Shown piece by piece: positions 1 to 13,402 of a stretch of DNA of 64,000 nt (positions within the stretch are counted from its first letter, which is position 1; each line of letters starts with the position of its first letter). The notes beneath the pieces were generated by a model that worked only from the letters and a program-made list of their open reading frames with translations, ran no database searches and was not told where the DNA came from. Made by a program: the position numbers and the translations under genes. The DNA is from Raphanus sativus (Eukaryota; Streptophyta; Magnoliopsida; Brassicales; Brassicaceae): contig NC_079512.1 in the NCBI RefSeq assembly GCF_000801105.2, forward strand, positions 1,612,263 to 1,676,262. Reading direction: 5' to 3'.

Positions 1-244
1 GTCAAAATATAAAATAAAAAACTGATTGAGACCTCGTTAAATGTTTGTGCCGGCCTATTTGACGGGTTCATGTTTTTTCTTTCACAATTGTCTCTGTCAT
101 TTTGTTTTCTTTTCTTTAAATGGGTATAGAGTTGTTTTTGGTCTCGTATTATTTGTAGCTCATGTTGATATTTGTATTATTTAGAATGCAGATAACTATA
201 ACTATTACACCGATCTATAATTTTTTTTGTTTCAGTGAAATATA
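1..244. other. Intergenic, nothing recognised
   Basis: AT-rich sequence with no credible reading frame. It could be the flank of a gene lying outside the window, but nothing inside identifies it. Confidence 0.4.
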
Positions 245-1141
245 TCCCCTATATATTAATTGAGAAGCATTGTAACTTTTAAATGTAGCCACGTGTCATC
301 ATCAGGTTGATTTTGAGAATCATTAGAAAAAAGGTTGGTCCATCTAAATATATATTATACTTTTCATTAAATTAATTATTAATACATATATATATATTCT
401 TCATTCTTTCCTTAAATAAAAGCTACGGATTTACCTTATATGATTAACATATATATGATCATTAATCATGTTGAATAATAATGATTTGTATTAATTTTTT
501 ATCCTTCATCATTTTAGTTTAATTTATATTGTTAAAAACTTTAAACAATCACATTAACCAGAACCGAACCGAAAAATCAGAAAATCAAACCTGAACCGAA
601 AACTGTATGGGTACCCAAATTTTTATAATATAATTTATATACTTATAGAGATAATTATAAATTTTTAAATATTACTTTTAAATTGAAATACCAAAAACAG
701 AATTACAAAAAATAATTGTATCTGAAATGTTTAAAATTATCTTAATTATTTCAAGTTTTATCCAAAATCTAAAAAATGATAATTAAGCAAAAAACCATTT
801 TTTTTTGTTTTTTACCCGAATTAACAAAAACTGTAACCAAATCGAAACAATATGTGATCAGAAATTATTTCGGATATTAGCCGATTCTCAACTTTGTTAC
901 TTGAACTGAACATAAATTAAATAATCGCACCAAATTTTCTAAATATTCAAACGGATCCTAAACCTCAACAAAAGAACCGAAATAACCAAATTGAAACCAA
1001 GAACCAAATGCATTATACCAAACAATTATTGATTTAATTTGACCACAAAAAATATTAGATAAATAATTCAATTATGAAATAAAATTTAAGTTTTTATATA
1101 AAAAAAATTCATTCCGCGCAAGGCACGGGTTATTACCTAGT
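245..1141 (+). mobile_element. Non-autonomous Helitron-like element
   Basis: The left end begins TCCCCTATATATTAATTGAG, the typical 5' terminus of Brassicaceae Helitrons (TC start, then a pyrimidine and TATATTAA stretch). The right end has a GC-rich hairpin-like block (CCGCGCAAGGCACGGG) followed closely by CTAGT at 1137-1141, matching the Helitron 3' rule (hairpin, then CTRRT). The interior is AT-rich with scattered GAACCGAA-type words and no helicase coding sequence, so it would be non-autonomous. An A precedes the left end, but the expected T does not follow the right end exactly, so the borders are likely rather than certain. Confidence 0.6.
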
Positions 1142-2272
1142 GATATGATATTTACGATAGAAGCATTTATGATTGTTCCGCTAGATATAATTACCATTTG
1201 TTTTTCTTTCCTTAAATAAAACCTACGAAATTACCATAAATGAGTAATATATATATATGACAATTAATGTATCTAATAATATATATTTGATAACAATTTA
1301 TATCTCCTCCATCATTTTTTGTTTAATTTTGTATTATTAAAATAAATTAAACAATCGAATTAGCTATAAAATTAAAATTTAGATTTTTCGTATATGTTAT
1401 ATTTCGAATTTTAAAAAATGACAGTAAATGACTAAACTATTAAACTATTATGTTAAAAATTAATGGTCAATGGTTTAACACTTTTATTATAAAAAAATAA
1501 ACATGATTTTAAAACAATATGAGTAAAAAGTATCATTTAATAATAAAACAAATAAATATATAGATTAAACTATATACCATATGTTGACCAAAAAAAAACT
1601 ATATACCATATAATTTTACATAAATATTTTAATTTCAAACTTTCAATGAGTTTTCAAGAACATTTATAAATTATAAACTTATTAAATTTTTCACATTGAA
1701 AATTTTGTTATCAATGATTTCAATATTTTGTTATAAAACGATATAAATGATCATAGAACCGTATGATTGTGAAGTTTCATTTAATAAATAACTATATAAA
1801 ATATATTATTCTTAGAAAAGTAAATTGGTCCATCTTAACTTATATTACACTTTTTATTAAACTAACTATCGAATTGATAAATAATGTACAAAAACAATAT
1901 CGCACTCTCCGTAAATAAAAGCAATGAAATTACCTAATATAATTAACATATATATGAAAATTAATTATTATGAATAGTGAATATTTGATAGCAATTTTTG
2001 TATCTTAGTTTTTTTATTTTATATTATTAAAAGATATTAAAAATCACATTAACTATATATTAAAAACATTTAGATTTTTTCTTATATGTTATTTTTTGAA
2101 TTTTTCAAAACGTTTATAAATTATTAGAAATTTGAATATATCACTTTGAAAATTTTGTGATCAATAGCTTAATTTGTTTTGTTATAATAAGATACAAATA
2201 ATTATAAAATTGTACTAACATGAATTTTTATTTTATAAATATTCAAATTAAATTATATATATATATATATAT

Positions 2273-2304
<32 letters not shown>

Positions 2305-2629
2305 ATTGGATGCATCAATTTTATTCGTTCAGTTGAAAGCTTTCAAAACTATGTGGAAGACTAAAGTCAAAGTAATTCAATTTTGGAAATAAGAAGATGA
2401 TGGTTCTAAATCATTAAAATAATTCTCAATGATGTGAAATTTAAATATTAAAAAATTGTAAAACATGTTTTGTAATAAAAATGACTTATTGACCATATTA
2501 CAGTTTTATAGATATAAACATGGTGATAAAAAATTTAAGCCCAAATTGATCAGACTCATCATAAATTCAAAATAGATTTTAGTACACAATTACAATTACA
2601 AATGTTGAGCCCAACATATCTCCTATATA
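1142..2629. repeat. AT-rich intergenic with diverged repeat modules
   Basis: No gene. A module around 1200-1360 and another around 1890-2060 both resemble 405-530 inside the first Helitron; all contain a variant of CTTAAATAAAANCTACGAAATTACC followed by an ATATATATGA stretch. They look like remnants of related elements. A long TA microsatellite lies at 2257-2304. Confidence 0.45.
2257..2304. repeat. (TA)n microsatellite
   Basis: Runs of TA with short interruptions; replication slippage tract. Confidence 0.8.
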
Positions 2630-2824
2630 CAGTATAACATCTTTAAATTAATAATCAATAAATTAATATACACTAAAAATCTATATAAATTAATATAATT
2701 TTATAATCCCAAATTGAGTTTTTGGTTCAATTAGTATATCGATAAATTAATAATCTCTATAAATTAATAAAAAATTATAATTTTGGTGTAGTCCCAAAAT
2801 TATTAATTTATAGAGGTTTCATTG
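2630..2824. mobile_element. Emigrant-type MITE (Tc1/mariner-like)
   Basis: The terminal inverted repeats are CAGTATAACATCTTTAAATT on the left and, read in complement from the right, CAATGAAACCTCTATAAATT. This resembles the Emigrant MITE terminus as I recall it (CAGT, then AAACCTCTATAAATTAATA). A TA dinucleotide flanks both sides (2628-2629 and 2825-2826), as expected for mariner-type insertion. Length about 195 bp, no coding capacity. Confidence 0.7.
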
Positions 2825-2831
2825 TATATAT

Positions 2832-4049
2832 ATATATATATTAAAGGAGAAACATTTTAAGAAATTTATTCACACTATAATGGAATGTGGCAGTCTCACA
2901 ATTATTTAAGAATGAACATTCACACTCTAACACATTTTTTCACACTTTACATAAATGTGTTCAAACTATGTATTTTATGTTTTATTTTTAATATAAAATT
3001 CACATGTAAGGTTCCAAAATATGAATTTAAAATCCAATTCTACGATAGGATATTAATATATGATAAAAAACAATCCAAAACCAACTAATATTCAAATTAC
3101 GGCTGTTCAATATGCTAAACCGAAGAGTATCGAACCGAACATAAATAGATAATATGGTTTTGTTTTGGTATATACCGTCGTAACCAAATGGATGTAATTT
3201 TATAAAAACCATAGGATTTGGATATGGTTTGATTTATAACCGATTAAACTGAAACATGTAAATATGTATATATTTATAACGACTCATGAATATCTATTTG
3301 TTATATGAGTTGAACCATAATTATAATTTGTAAATCACTTGAATCACTTGAATTATAATTAAGTAACAATTTACTGCAACTGAGGCTTCTTATTTTCTTA
3401 GTCTTTATTTTTCGATATTTTTGCTTTATTTTAACAATAACTAAATTGAAGTAAAGATTATAAATTTGATCAACAATTAGTTGAAATTCTTTACAACTTT
3501 TTTTATCTTTAAACAAACAGAACTGTGTTCAATCGAAAACATATTAATTTGATGAACACTAAATATGGAAGAATATAAAAGCTTTTATTTCATGCATCAG
3601 TTTTGTCTTTTATTTTTATTTTCAAAATTTAGAGCTTTGATATTAATTCTAGATTTGATTATTTTATTAGATGATAGAAGCATTTTTTGTTTTTTATTAT
3701 TTTATTTAAATATATAATATTTTTTAATAAATGACTTTTTGACAACATGACTCTAAAATTCGTATAATATATAATATGATCTCAAACTAAATAATTATTT
3801 TTTGGTATAAAACCGAATAAACTAAAAACCGACGGTAAATAAGCCAAATCGAATCGAAGTAAAAATGGATTTAGAATAGTAGTTATATTTTACTAACCAA
3901 AATACAGTAAAAACCGAACATAACTGAAACCAACCCGATATCCGGATTGAACACTCCTAATCTAAATGAAACCGAACTATTGTTTCATTCTCCAAAACAT
4001 AATAAAAATAACAACTTCATCCCGCGCAAGGCGCAGATCTTATCCTAGT
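2832..4049 (+). mobile_element. Helitron-like element
   Basis: The right end carries CCCGCGCAAGGCGC followed by CTAGT at 4045-4049, the same terminus type as the element ending at 1141. The left end is near the block ATATTAAAGGAGAAACATTT, a usual Helitron 5' signature, but the exact TC start is blurred by the TA tract next to it. The interior has many GAACCGAA-like words. No helicase gene is visible. Confidence 0.5.
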
Positions 4050-4051
4050 AT

Positions 4052-4055
4052 ATAC

Positions 4056-4102
<47 letters not shown>
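4052..4102. repeat. (AT)n microsatellite
   Basis: About 25 AT units directly after the Helitron 3' end. A reading frame across it encodes only alternating Tyr/Ile and is not a gene. Confidence 0.85.
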
Positions 4103-4103
<1 letters not shown>

Positions 4104-4134
4104 CAGTATCAAAGTTACTTTCAGTTCAGTATGT

Positions 4135-4435
4135 TTTTTTTATCATCTGGAGGTTCTGGGCCAAGGTCCGATTGCAACAGGCCCCCGGAATTTTTGAAGA
4201 AAATTACATAGACATAAGCCCCTAAAAAAAATTTTTAGGCCCCAAATTTTTTATAACATAGACAGTGCAACAGGCCCCCAAAATCTCAAGGCTGGTCCTG
4301 GGCCCGGGATCCGGCCGGCGCTAATATAACTTTGGTGTAAAGCATCCCTCTCACGGTGGATCGAATCTTGGAGCACAACTATACCAACGCCTGTGCTTAA
4401 ACCAACTGGGCTGCCACATCCGTGGTAATATGTTT
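4135..4435 (-). mobile_element. SINE-like / tRNA-derived sequence
   Basis: Read on the minus strand from about 4425, there is a box-A-like stretch (TGGCAGCCCAGTTGGTTTA) and, about 40 nt further, a box-B-like stretch (GATTCGATCC). This is the internal Pol III promoter layout of tRNA-derived SINEs. The downstream part is GC-rich with repeated GGGGGCCTGTTGCA words, a different composition from its surroundings. It is not a functional tRNA: no acceptor stem closes. The family and the 3' border are not established. Confidence 0.4.
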
Positions 4436-4440
4436 GTCTT

Positions 4441-5364
4441 GGGTTAAATTCAGTTTATTATGTGAAAAAAGCAACCAGTGCCAGTAAACAAAAACTTGAA
4501 CAAGTCGGGTAGAACTAGATTCTTATTTAGTTGCTCAAAAGAAAAAAAAAGCTAGATTCTTATTTTCTAAACAAACAATATTGTTTTTTTTTAACTCGAA
4601 GAAAGTTGAGATACATATTGTCGATAAGAAACCAAAGACAAAAAACATAACCCAAACAAATAAAACAAAAACATAAACTGAGATTAAAACTCATATATGT
4701 CCACAAATCTATTCCTTCTATCTTTCGAGAAGAATCAGATATCAATGGAGCTGACCTAAAGAACAAATGTCTTGAGCAGTCCCAACCCTAAAGGAAATAT
4801 CACCGAGCCATATTAGAACCAAACAAACAATATTGTTAAAACCATAAAACTGATACTGAAAAATGAAATAGGCCATCTTATGCATCTCTAAATTAAATAT
4901 AGGTTAGTTGAAATAATGATAACTGGGGTTGAAGGTGTCGGCTGGGCTAGGCCTTTTAATATTCGAAGTCCCAAAACTAAAAATAATCTTTTATACCCAG
5001 CATTAGCAAAGCGTATTGGTAACACATATGTATGTATATACATGTCCGATTTACATGATACTCAGCCCTACGAGAAAGAATACCATAAGCAAATTTTAGT
5101 GATAACGATAAGAAATCATTAAAATTAATGATGGGTAGCTCTAAATAACTATTTTTCTATTGTAGTTTAAGTTTTCAATTTGGGTCAAGCCAAAGAAGGT
5201 TACGGTACGATCAAAATATGTCAATTGTTCCGATAATGATTGTTGACATTGACCTGGCTGATGGAGATGGACGGTAACGAATTTTGGCATAACAGATGAG
5301 GTTGACCAATATACAAATATAATTTAACTTTTTTTTTACGAACCTTGAATACTCATAATTAATA
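4441..5364. other. Intergenic, nothing recognised
   Basis: AT-rich; short reading frames here have no domain-like content. Confidence 0.4.
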
Positions 5365-5612
5365 TTCCCTCTGTTTCATAATACTTGATGTTTTATCTTA
5401 ATGCACAAAGATTACAAAAATTGTATTTTTTAATAAAAGTTATTTTAAAGATATAATTTTAAAATCAATTAATCAATAATAAAAAAAACTGTGAAATCTA
5501 ATTAGTTGAACATTTTCCAATAAAATTAAAGTAACTTTAAAATCTCAAAACTTCATCTAATTTGAAACAAAATTATCCTTCTAAAACATCAAGTATTATG
5601 AAACAAAAGGAG
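5365..5612. mobile_element. Stowaway-type MITE
   Basis: The inverted repeats are long and almost perfect. TTCCCTCTGTTTCATAATAC on the left is mirrored on the right by GTATTATGAAACAAAAGGAG, and the pairing extends inward through TTGATGTTTTA. Flanking TA dinucleotides lie at 5363-5364 and 5613-5614. About 248 bp, no coding sequence. Confidence 0.75.
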
Positions 5613-5613
5613 T

Positions 5614-6314
5614 AGGCCTGGACATTTTAATATGGATCCGAAGATCTGATCCGGAACCGATCCGAAAATATCCGAACCGGAATCGACCCGAAAATTTAAG
5701 TATCTATTGGATCCAAAAAAATTCTACCCGAATAAAGCCGGACCCGAAAAGAACCGACCCGAATAGAACCATACCCAAAAAGAACCGACCCGAATAGACC
5801 CGACCCAACAAAACCGATTCATACCCGACTTAAAAACATTAATATCCAAAACTAGATTTTGTTATGTTCTATTTTCTATATTTTATTTTATGATTTAGTT
5901 GAAATATTTTTTTTGTTAATAATCTTTGCTATTATTTTTGTAACATTTTCAAGTAATATGAAGCTTGAAATGTAAAATTTAGAATTCAATTTTTTCTTTT
6001 TAGTTTTAATAGTTTATTTTAAGTTATTTTGAAAGCTTTTAGATATATATATATGACATATTTTGACTAAAATAGATTAAATTTGTGTATTTTTGTCTTT
6101 TTAGATCATCTGAATCCGATCCAAACCCAAAAAATTATGGGTATTTTACAAGTATTTTAGTTATAGACCGAACCGATCTGGATCCGATCAAGAACCGATC
6201 CAAACCCGAAAATTTAGAAGTACATGTTGGGTCCAAATGTTTAGTATTCGAAAGAACCTGAACCCAAAAGGAACCGATCCGAATCCGACCCGAAAACCCG
6301 AACGTCAAGGCCTA
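5614..6314. mobile_element. TIR element rich in CCGAACCGA words
   Basis: Bounded by AGGCCTGGAC on the left and GTCAAGGCCT on the right, which are inverted copies of each other. The interior is made of degenerate GAACCGACCCGAA-type words, densest at both ends. It follows the Stowaway element directly, and the sequence after its right end (AGGAGGGAGTACTG) again looks like a Stowaway terminus, so it may be inserted in the end of that MITE. Superfamily uncertain; an hAT-like element is one option. Confidence 0.45.
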
Positions 6315-6327
6315 GGAGGGAGTACTG

Positions 6328-6518
6328 ATTATAAATCAAAAGGAAAACAATCATCCAATCACTATTTGTGGTTATTTTCTGTACCAGTATGTTTTATAAA
6401 ACATACTTATTGTATGTTTTATAAAACATACTTATTGTATATTTTATAAAACAGCGGTACATAAAATAACAACAAGTGGTGATTGAATGATTGATTTCCT
6501 TTTGGAGACTACTTTTGT
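6328..6518. mobile_element. Foldback MITE with long inverted arms
   Basis: The left arm (TCAAAAGGAAAACAATC, continuing to about 6390) is repeated inverted in the right arm ending near 6510 (GATTGATTTCCTTTTGGA). Arms are about 60 nt and include a TGTACC word near the loop. The loop carries GTTTTATAAAACATACTTAT twice plus a partial third copy. The RNA would form one long hairpin. No coding sequence. Confidence 0.6.
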
Positions 6519-9500
6519 CAAATGATGAATAAAGTGGTTCACTTAAGAACTTTATAAAAAAAGATCTTTTTAGTGTTTCACATGGTTTTGTTTCAAGTGT
6601 TTTTATTGCTCAAAATCAATGTAAGCCCTCGATTTTGGTTGGTCTTATTTATATGTTAGTTATGTTTTTTTTTAAGTAAGGGAATTAGCGGAAACTGAAC
6701 TTAGGTAGAATTTAAGAAATTTATTAATTTGTAAAATGTTCTAAATAATTTTGGAAATTTTATTTTTACCACATTATTGGTACTATTAATCATGTTTACC
6801 TTCATTAAATGGACATTTTCAAAAATATCTTATTCATTAAAGAGTCAATTATATATTTGATCTATATATACATATAAATAATTATTTAAAAACTAAAAAT
6901 TCTAGCTTTTCGAATTATTACTTTTCAAATTCGAACTTTTTATTATTTTGATTTTTTCAATTTTCTTTTAGAAATTAGAAAATTCTTTTTAATTTATTTT
7001 TATTTTATTTTTTAAATTAGATATTTATTTATATATTTATTAAAATCTTAAATCCTAAATCCTCCACTCAACTCTAAACCCTAAGTGAGGGTTATTGGTT
7101 GTGGTATTTTATAGGATTTAAACTTTTTTTAGATTTGAAAATCTTTGATAAATCCGTTGTTTAAAATCAAAATAATTGGATTTCACAAGATAAGTCTACA
7201 TTAGTTAATCCGGAGTTATAAGTGTCTATTTTCCTCTTTAAAAATGAGAGTAAATATGGTTAAGATAAACATGAAAATAATATTAAGAATGTGGTAGTTT
7301 TGGCTATTTCTCAATATTTTTTCATATTCAAAAAGTTAATGATACTATTTTACTATAATGATTTTAATAATCTTAAGTGTATATGCATTATTTAAAAAAA
7401 AATATTTATGTGTTAAATTTATAAGAATTCAAGTTTCAATAACATTATAGTTCGATATATAGAATTATAGAATCATTAAAACTAAATTTTTAATAACAAT
7501 AGAATATATATGTCACTAAATCATCATTAAAACAATAATACTTAATTTTCATAAGAATGTTAGAATTTATTAACAAATAACCATATAATTTGATTGTTTA
7601 CAAGAATTATTACAAATTTAACTCTCATTAACACCCTTAAGGTATATATGCTCATGTACAAACTAATGAATCCATAAAACGAACATTTTTGCAGTAAAGA
7701 AAATATAAATGCATATACAAAAAGACAAGGGGAAGAAAGTAACAGCAGTTGCTTTGTTGGGTCAAGTCGATTGTGATAAACATTAGAATCATTTGTAGGA
7801 AAAATGAATGGTTATTCATCGACTATTTGTAATCAGTACATTTAATTTATGTATTTTACTCGTATAAAATTATCCTTAAACTAATTATTAACTGCATAAA
7901 ATTAAAGATAAAATATTTTAGCAAAGAAAAGTAAAAATGAAATAATAAACCGTTAATACATAAAGAGTTGCATTGTTAGAAATCTAGTCATAAAACAAGG
8001 TAGTTTATGCTGTAAACAAGTTCTATTTTTCTTTTGAATCAAATTTAACATTTTATTCAAAAAAAAACAGAAACCTTAGAATTCTTTATTTTCAAATGGT
8101 TTACTATTCTAATTCTATTTTTTAGTCAATGATTTAATTTGAGAATAATTGTGTGCAAGTAATACTTAGACAGAAAAAGTGCTAATTGTAAATAGATGGA
8201 AAAAAAATTATGATCTCTATAAGTTTTCAAGTCAAAATATCAGCCCAATTCTTAAAATTTAAATTAAGAAGAATTATCAAATTGGATGAAGCCAAATTGA
8301 AAGATCTAATTGAGTTTTAGCCATAATGAATTAAACATTGCAAAATATGTATATATGTATCGTATTGCTAATATACAACCTAGGATTGGATAAATTAGAG
8401 ATCTTAAACCATTTATATAAGTGATATTAAAACAGAGTTAGTTTACAAAAAAAAAAACAGTGAAGTACATGAATGTTATATATAACGTTGATACTATTCT
8501 GGTTTACACGAGTGGTATTGGTCAATATAATGGTTGCTAAAATATTTTGGTCTTTGTTTTAGACAACTATATGATGTACATAAACAGTATGATGATATCT
8601 TGTAATATTTGATATGTTCATGCAAAACTAAATAACATGTAAATGTGTTTTAAAATCTAGATATCTCAAGTAAACATTACAAAATCTAAAAATAAAATTT
8701 AAAGTAATATATTACTTTTATCTAACTTGATAATTTTTCTTAACACAACTTATAAAAATAGATTTAATATTTTCACTTGAAAACTTATGGATCATAATAT
8801 AATAGTATAATTCTTATATACAAACTATTTTCAGTCGACATATTTAATATTCAAATATCATTTACGAATATTATTTCCAAACTAATTTTTGATTACGTAA
8901 AACTAAAATTAAATAAATAAATCGCTAAAAATAAACAAAAATCTTTATGCGGGTTGGCTATCTCATACTAAATTTTCATAGTCAATAATTAATTTTAAAA
9001 TAATTGTATGCAATGTCATTCCTATATATTAAATGCATCGACTATAAATAGTTAGAGAAAAAACGCCTATTTTACAATCATTGGTATTACAGATACTTAG
9101 AGAATAGAACAGCCATTTTCCCATCATCGGCGCCATCCTCGAACAATAGGAGTCCATTGGTGACAAAATCTCAAATGAAAACATGAAAACAATTATGTCT
9201 TATTTCATCTCCACTTCCGTGAATGCATGGATAACTTACATATTAGAAAAGTAACCTTATTAGTTGTCATATTATATGTATATTACGTATGCGGTATATG
9301 TATATTCCGTAAACGATCATATATATTATTTAAAAAAAAACGATCACATTATTCGCTAATCGCTACTCACGTTGGTTAGTAGCCTACCGTATATATACAT
9401 ATACATATGTCATATGTGTATGTATACGTAGAAAGAGATCAAGTTGAGTTCACTTTACAGAGCCATACGTAGTGGAAATACAACTAATTCCAGCTCATTG

Positions 9501-10304
9501 TAACCACTGCTTTTAATTATTTCCCTCTCTTTTATCTATTTTTTCCCTTGTAAATAAAGAGGAACTAATAATTCGAATACATCTAATTTCTGAATAAAAT
9601 AAGTAGTATCAAAAAGTAAAATGAACATAACTTAATCAATACAAAAAGATAATACGAAAATGGGGATGAGTTCGTGTTTTTCAGACAAAAAAACAACCTG
9701 CTAGTAAACAGACTATCTAACCGCACGTGCAATACAAATAGAGTGGTCCAACATGTTCAAATCAAAAACTAAAAAAAAAACTAAAAATTTAAAATTAAAT
9801 ATAAAATAATGATATAAATTCTAAAATTTGTAACATACTGTTTAATTTAGAGTTTATAATTACAAAAAAAACATTATAGCTAAAACTATAAATTTTTTAA
9901 ACTATTCTATTACATCGTTAAATATATCATTAATATTTTTAAATAAAATCCATATAATTCAAGATGACTCTCCAGTAAGATTGTCCACTCTCTTATTAAT
10001 GTTTTGTTATACTTAAACAAAACATTTCCATAACTAAAATGTAATCGCTTTCTTCTAAATGTTTATAAAGTTTCTTTTAAAATGGCCTTTTTATCAAATG
10101 GCTTTTTATTCATAAAAGTATCCATATATGCACAAATTCATAATAAAACGCAAAAAAATATTATCCCACATTTGTAACGTGGATTTTGGGAAAATCTTTT
10201 AGTGTAATTTTGTAAGAAGCCTAATTTTAACTGTATTTTCTTGTAATCAATTGGGAAATACATGAATATATGAAACTATAAAAAAACTTAATAATCTTGA
10301 GCCT
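6519..10304. other. Intergenic, AT-rich, nothing recognised
   Basis: About 3.8 kb with no supported gene. A near-palindrome (TATATACATATACATATG facing CATATGTGTATGTATACG) lies at about 9391-9430. A slightly less AT-rich stretch at 9090-9230 has no recognisable product. Confidence 0.4.
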
Positions 10305-10309
10305 GGCCT

Positions 10310-10609
10310 TGTTGAGATAAGCTTGAAATAGCTTGGAGATAAAGCTATCTATTTCCTACTGAGTTATAGAATAGGAAATAGTAAAGTCCTTGGTGTTTAG
10401 GAGTTATCTAAACATCCTTTGTGTTGTGTGTTTAGGACTTATGTTAGACTATAAATAGAGATACCAATGAGTGGTGATTGATAAGTGATTTGTGATTGAG
10501 AGCTTTAGTTTTTGAGTGAGTTTTCTAAAGCAATAAAGAAGAGTTATTTCTTGTTATTGAGTTACTTGTTATTCTTGCTTCTACGTGTGTGTGTGTTCTT
10601 GATTCTACA
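10310..10609 (+). repeat. 5' LTR of copia element
   Basis: Begins TGTTGAGATAAGC and ends GATTCTACA. A TATA-like ACTATAAATAGAG near 10449 probably serves as promoter for the element RNA. Confidence 0.93.
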
Positions 10610-10635
10610 CGTCGTATCAGAGCCTGCAAGAAGAG

Positions 10636-13402
10636 ATGGGAGAACTTGTGACCACACCGGAAGTTATAAAAGATGGAGGTACGAACGCTATTAAGTGTCC
10701 GATGTTGAGCAACACAAACTATACAGTTTGGAGTATACGGATGAAGCTTGCACTAGAAGTACATAAGGTTTGGGAGGTGATAGAGGAAGAAGACGCGACT
10801 AAGGGAGATAAGAATTCAATGGCCAAAGCTTTGTTATTTCAATCTACACCAGAATCTATGATTCTACAAGTCGGAGAAATTACTACAGCAAAGAAGGAAT
10901 GGGAAGCGATCAAGGCACGGCATGTAGGGGCAGAAAGAGTTAAAGAGGCAAGATTATGTACCCTAATGTCCGATTTTGATAAACTCAGAATGAAAGATGA
11001 TGAGACAATAGATGACTTTAGTACAAAGATATCTGAGATATCATCAAAATCTTCGGCATTAGGAGTAGTCATCGAAGAACCTAAACTTGTCAAGAAGTTT
11101 CTGTCATCACTCCCGCGTAGAAAATTCATTCACATGGTAGCATCACTCGAACAGATGTTAGATTTAAATAAAACAGGTTATGAAGATATCGTAGGACGGA
11201 TGAAGGCATACGAAGAACGTATACGAGATGAGGATGAAACACGTGATGACAACACCAAACTTATGTACTCAAGCAACAAAGGGGAACAACGAGGACAAGA
11301 TCAACGAAGAGACTATGGGAGAGAATCCAACAGAGATTATAATAGAGACTACAACAGAGACTCTAGGAGCAGAGGACGAGGAGGACGATCATATTATAAC
11401 AGAGGACGAGGAAGAGGTCGTAGTAACTGGACAAGAGATCCAAGTAGCATTACTTGCTACCGATGTGACAAGATTGGTCACTATGCATCCGATTGTCCAG
11501 ATCGTCTGTTGAAACTACAAGAAGCCCAAGAGAATAACAGTGAGACACATAATGCAGATGAGCTTATGATGCACGAAGAAGTCTATCTTAACGAGAAAAA
11601 CTATGTACCAGAGAAACATGAAACAAACGAGGATGTTTGGTATCTAGATAATGGAGCAAGCAACCATATGACCGGAGATAGAAGATACTTCTCGATACTA
11701 GACAGTGCCATCACAGGAAAGGTGAGATTCGGAGATGACTCAAGGATTGACATAAAAGGAAAAGGAACTATAAGCTTCACAGATATGAATGGCGAGCCAA
11801 GAAAGATGACGGATGTGTATTACATACCAGATTTGAGAAGTAATATAATAAGCTTAGGTCAGGCTACAGAAGCTGGGTGCGATATAAGACTCAAAGGAGA
11901 TAACCTAACTATGCATGACCAACAAGGAAAGCTATTAGTTCGAGCACAAAGAGGAAGAAACAAACTCTACAAGGTTCGGATGGGAATCAGAGACATTGAG
12001 CAATCCTATCTAACAGAAATAACTAAGTCAAACCGATGGCATGCAAGACTAGGACACATAAACCTCACAACTATGAAGGCAATGATTCAAAAGGAGCTGG
12101 TAACAGGCGTTCCAAATATAAGTGTCAACAGTGAAGTTTGTTCTTCGTGCCTGCTTGGAAAACAAGCAAGACAATCGTTTCCTCAGACTACAACCTATCG
12201 AGCAGACAAAGCACTCCAGCTCCTACACGGAGATCTCTGCGGTCCGATAAATCCAAGTACAGCAGGTGGAAGTAGGTATATCTTTGTGGTGATCGATGAC
12301 CACTCAAGATATATGTGGACGATGTTGTTAAAGGAGAAGAGTGAGGCGTTTCAAAAATTCAAAAGGTTGAGAGAAGTCGTAGAGAAGGAGACAGGAGAAA
12401 AGATAACAACTTTCAGGACTGATAGAGGTGGAGAATTCACCTCCAGAGATTTCGATGAGTACTGTGAAGCTGCAGGTATCAGAAGACATCTCACTGCTCC
12501 TTACACGCCACAGCAGAACGGAGTTGTCGAGAGGAAGAATCGGACTTTAATGGAGATGACGAGAAGCTTGATAAAGCACATGCATATGCCTAATTATCTA
12601 TGGGGAGAAGCCTAACGACACGCCACATATCTAATCAATAGAGTCACAACTAGAGCACTAAGAGACATGACTCCATACGAGGTTTACCGAGGTAAGAAGC
12701 CAAACATCACTCACCTGCGTGTATTTGGTTGCATTGGATATGCGAAGATTGTGAAACCAAAACTGAAGAAACTAGAGGATAAATCGTGTGTACTTGTTCA
12801 TCTCGGAACAGAGCCGGGGTCAAAAGCATATCGTATGTTGAACCCGAAGAATCGTAAGATAATTGTGAGTAGGGACGTAGTGTTTGATGAAACAAAGGGG
12901 TGGAACTGGAGTGAAAACGACAAGGAGTTGAAAGAAGATTTTATAGTTGAACTGGGAGAGTTTGGAAACCATGGAGTTCAGCAGCTTGAGTCTCGACTTG
13001 AAGAAGAGAGTAAAACAGAGTTCTCATCGGAACAGAGCAAAACAGAGGCAAAAACAGAGAATCAAGAGGAGGATGAACCCATTATCGATCAAGAGCCTGA
13101 GTCTAAAGATGAGACAACAGAGTTAAGAAGAAGCGAGAGACAGAGTATAAAGCCAAGATACCTTGAAGATTATGTTATGGTTGCAGAGGAAGAAGGAGAA
13201 ATATTATTGTTGAGTCTAAACTGTGAACCAATCAACTTTAGAGAAGCAAGTGAACGAGAAGAGTGGATAGCGGCCTGTAAAGACGAAATAGCAAGTATAG
13301 AGAAGAACAGAGTGTGGGATTTGGTTGATCTTCCATACGGTGTGAAGCCGATTGGACTGCGTTGGTCTTTAAGATCAAACGAAATTCAGATGGATCAGTC
13401 AA
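10636..13402 (+). pseudogene. Copia gag-protease-integrase (broken by one stop)
   Basis: Encodes the first part of the copia polyprotein, starting at the ATG 27 nt after the 5' LTR. Visible in order: a UBN2/gag-type domain (about residues 15-200), an Arg/Gly-rich stretch, a CCHC zinc knuckle beginning CYRCDKIGHY (residue 274), an aspartic protease site with D338 in LDNGAS, the pre-integrase HHCC region (WHARLGH ... CSSCLLGKQ), and the integrase core. The integrase triad is D533, D596 and E632, with the classic 35-residue spacing between the last two. A TAA at 12613-12615 stops the frame just after LWGEA. The same frame is then open again through 13402, covering the integrase C-terminal part and the linker to RT. 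The defect is a nonsense change within an otherwise well preserved protein. Confidence 0.93.

Noticed and set aside
3966..4211. 81-codon frame with a long Tyr/Ile run
   Set aside because: It crosses an AT microsatellite and a SINE-like repeat; not a gene.
4350..4430. tRNA gene on the minus strand
   Set aside because: Box A and box B like sequences are present, but no cloverleaf closes and the spacing and body fit a SINE instead.
9391..9430. Long palindrome as a microRNA precursor
   Set aside because: Made almost entirely of alternating TATAC/GTATA words; no stable asymmetric stem-loop with a plausible mature arm.
11228..11512. 94-codon frame in the gag region of the copia element
   Set aside because: Out-of-frame shadow of the Arg/Gly-rich gag segment.
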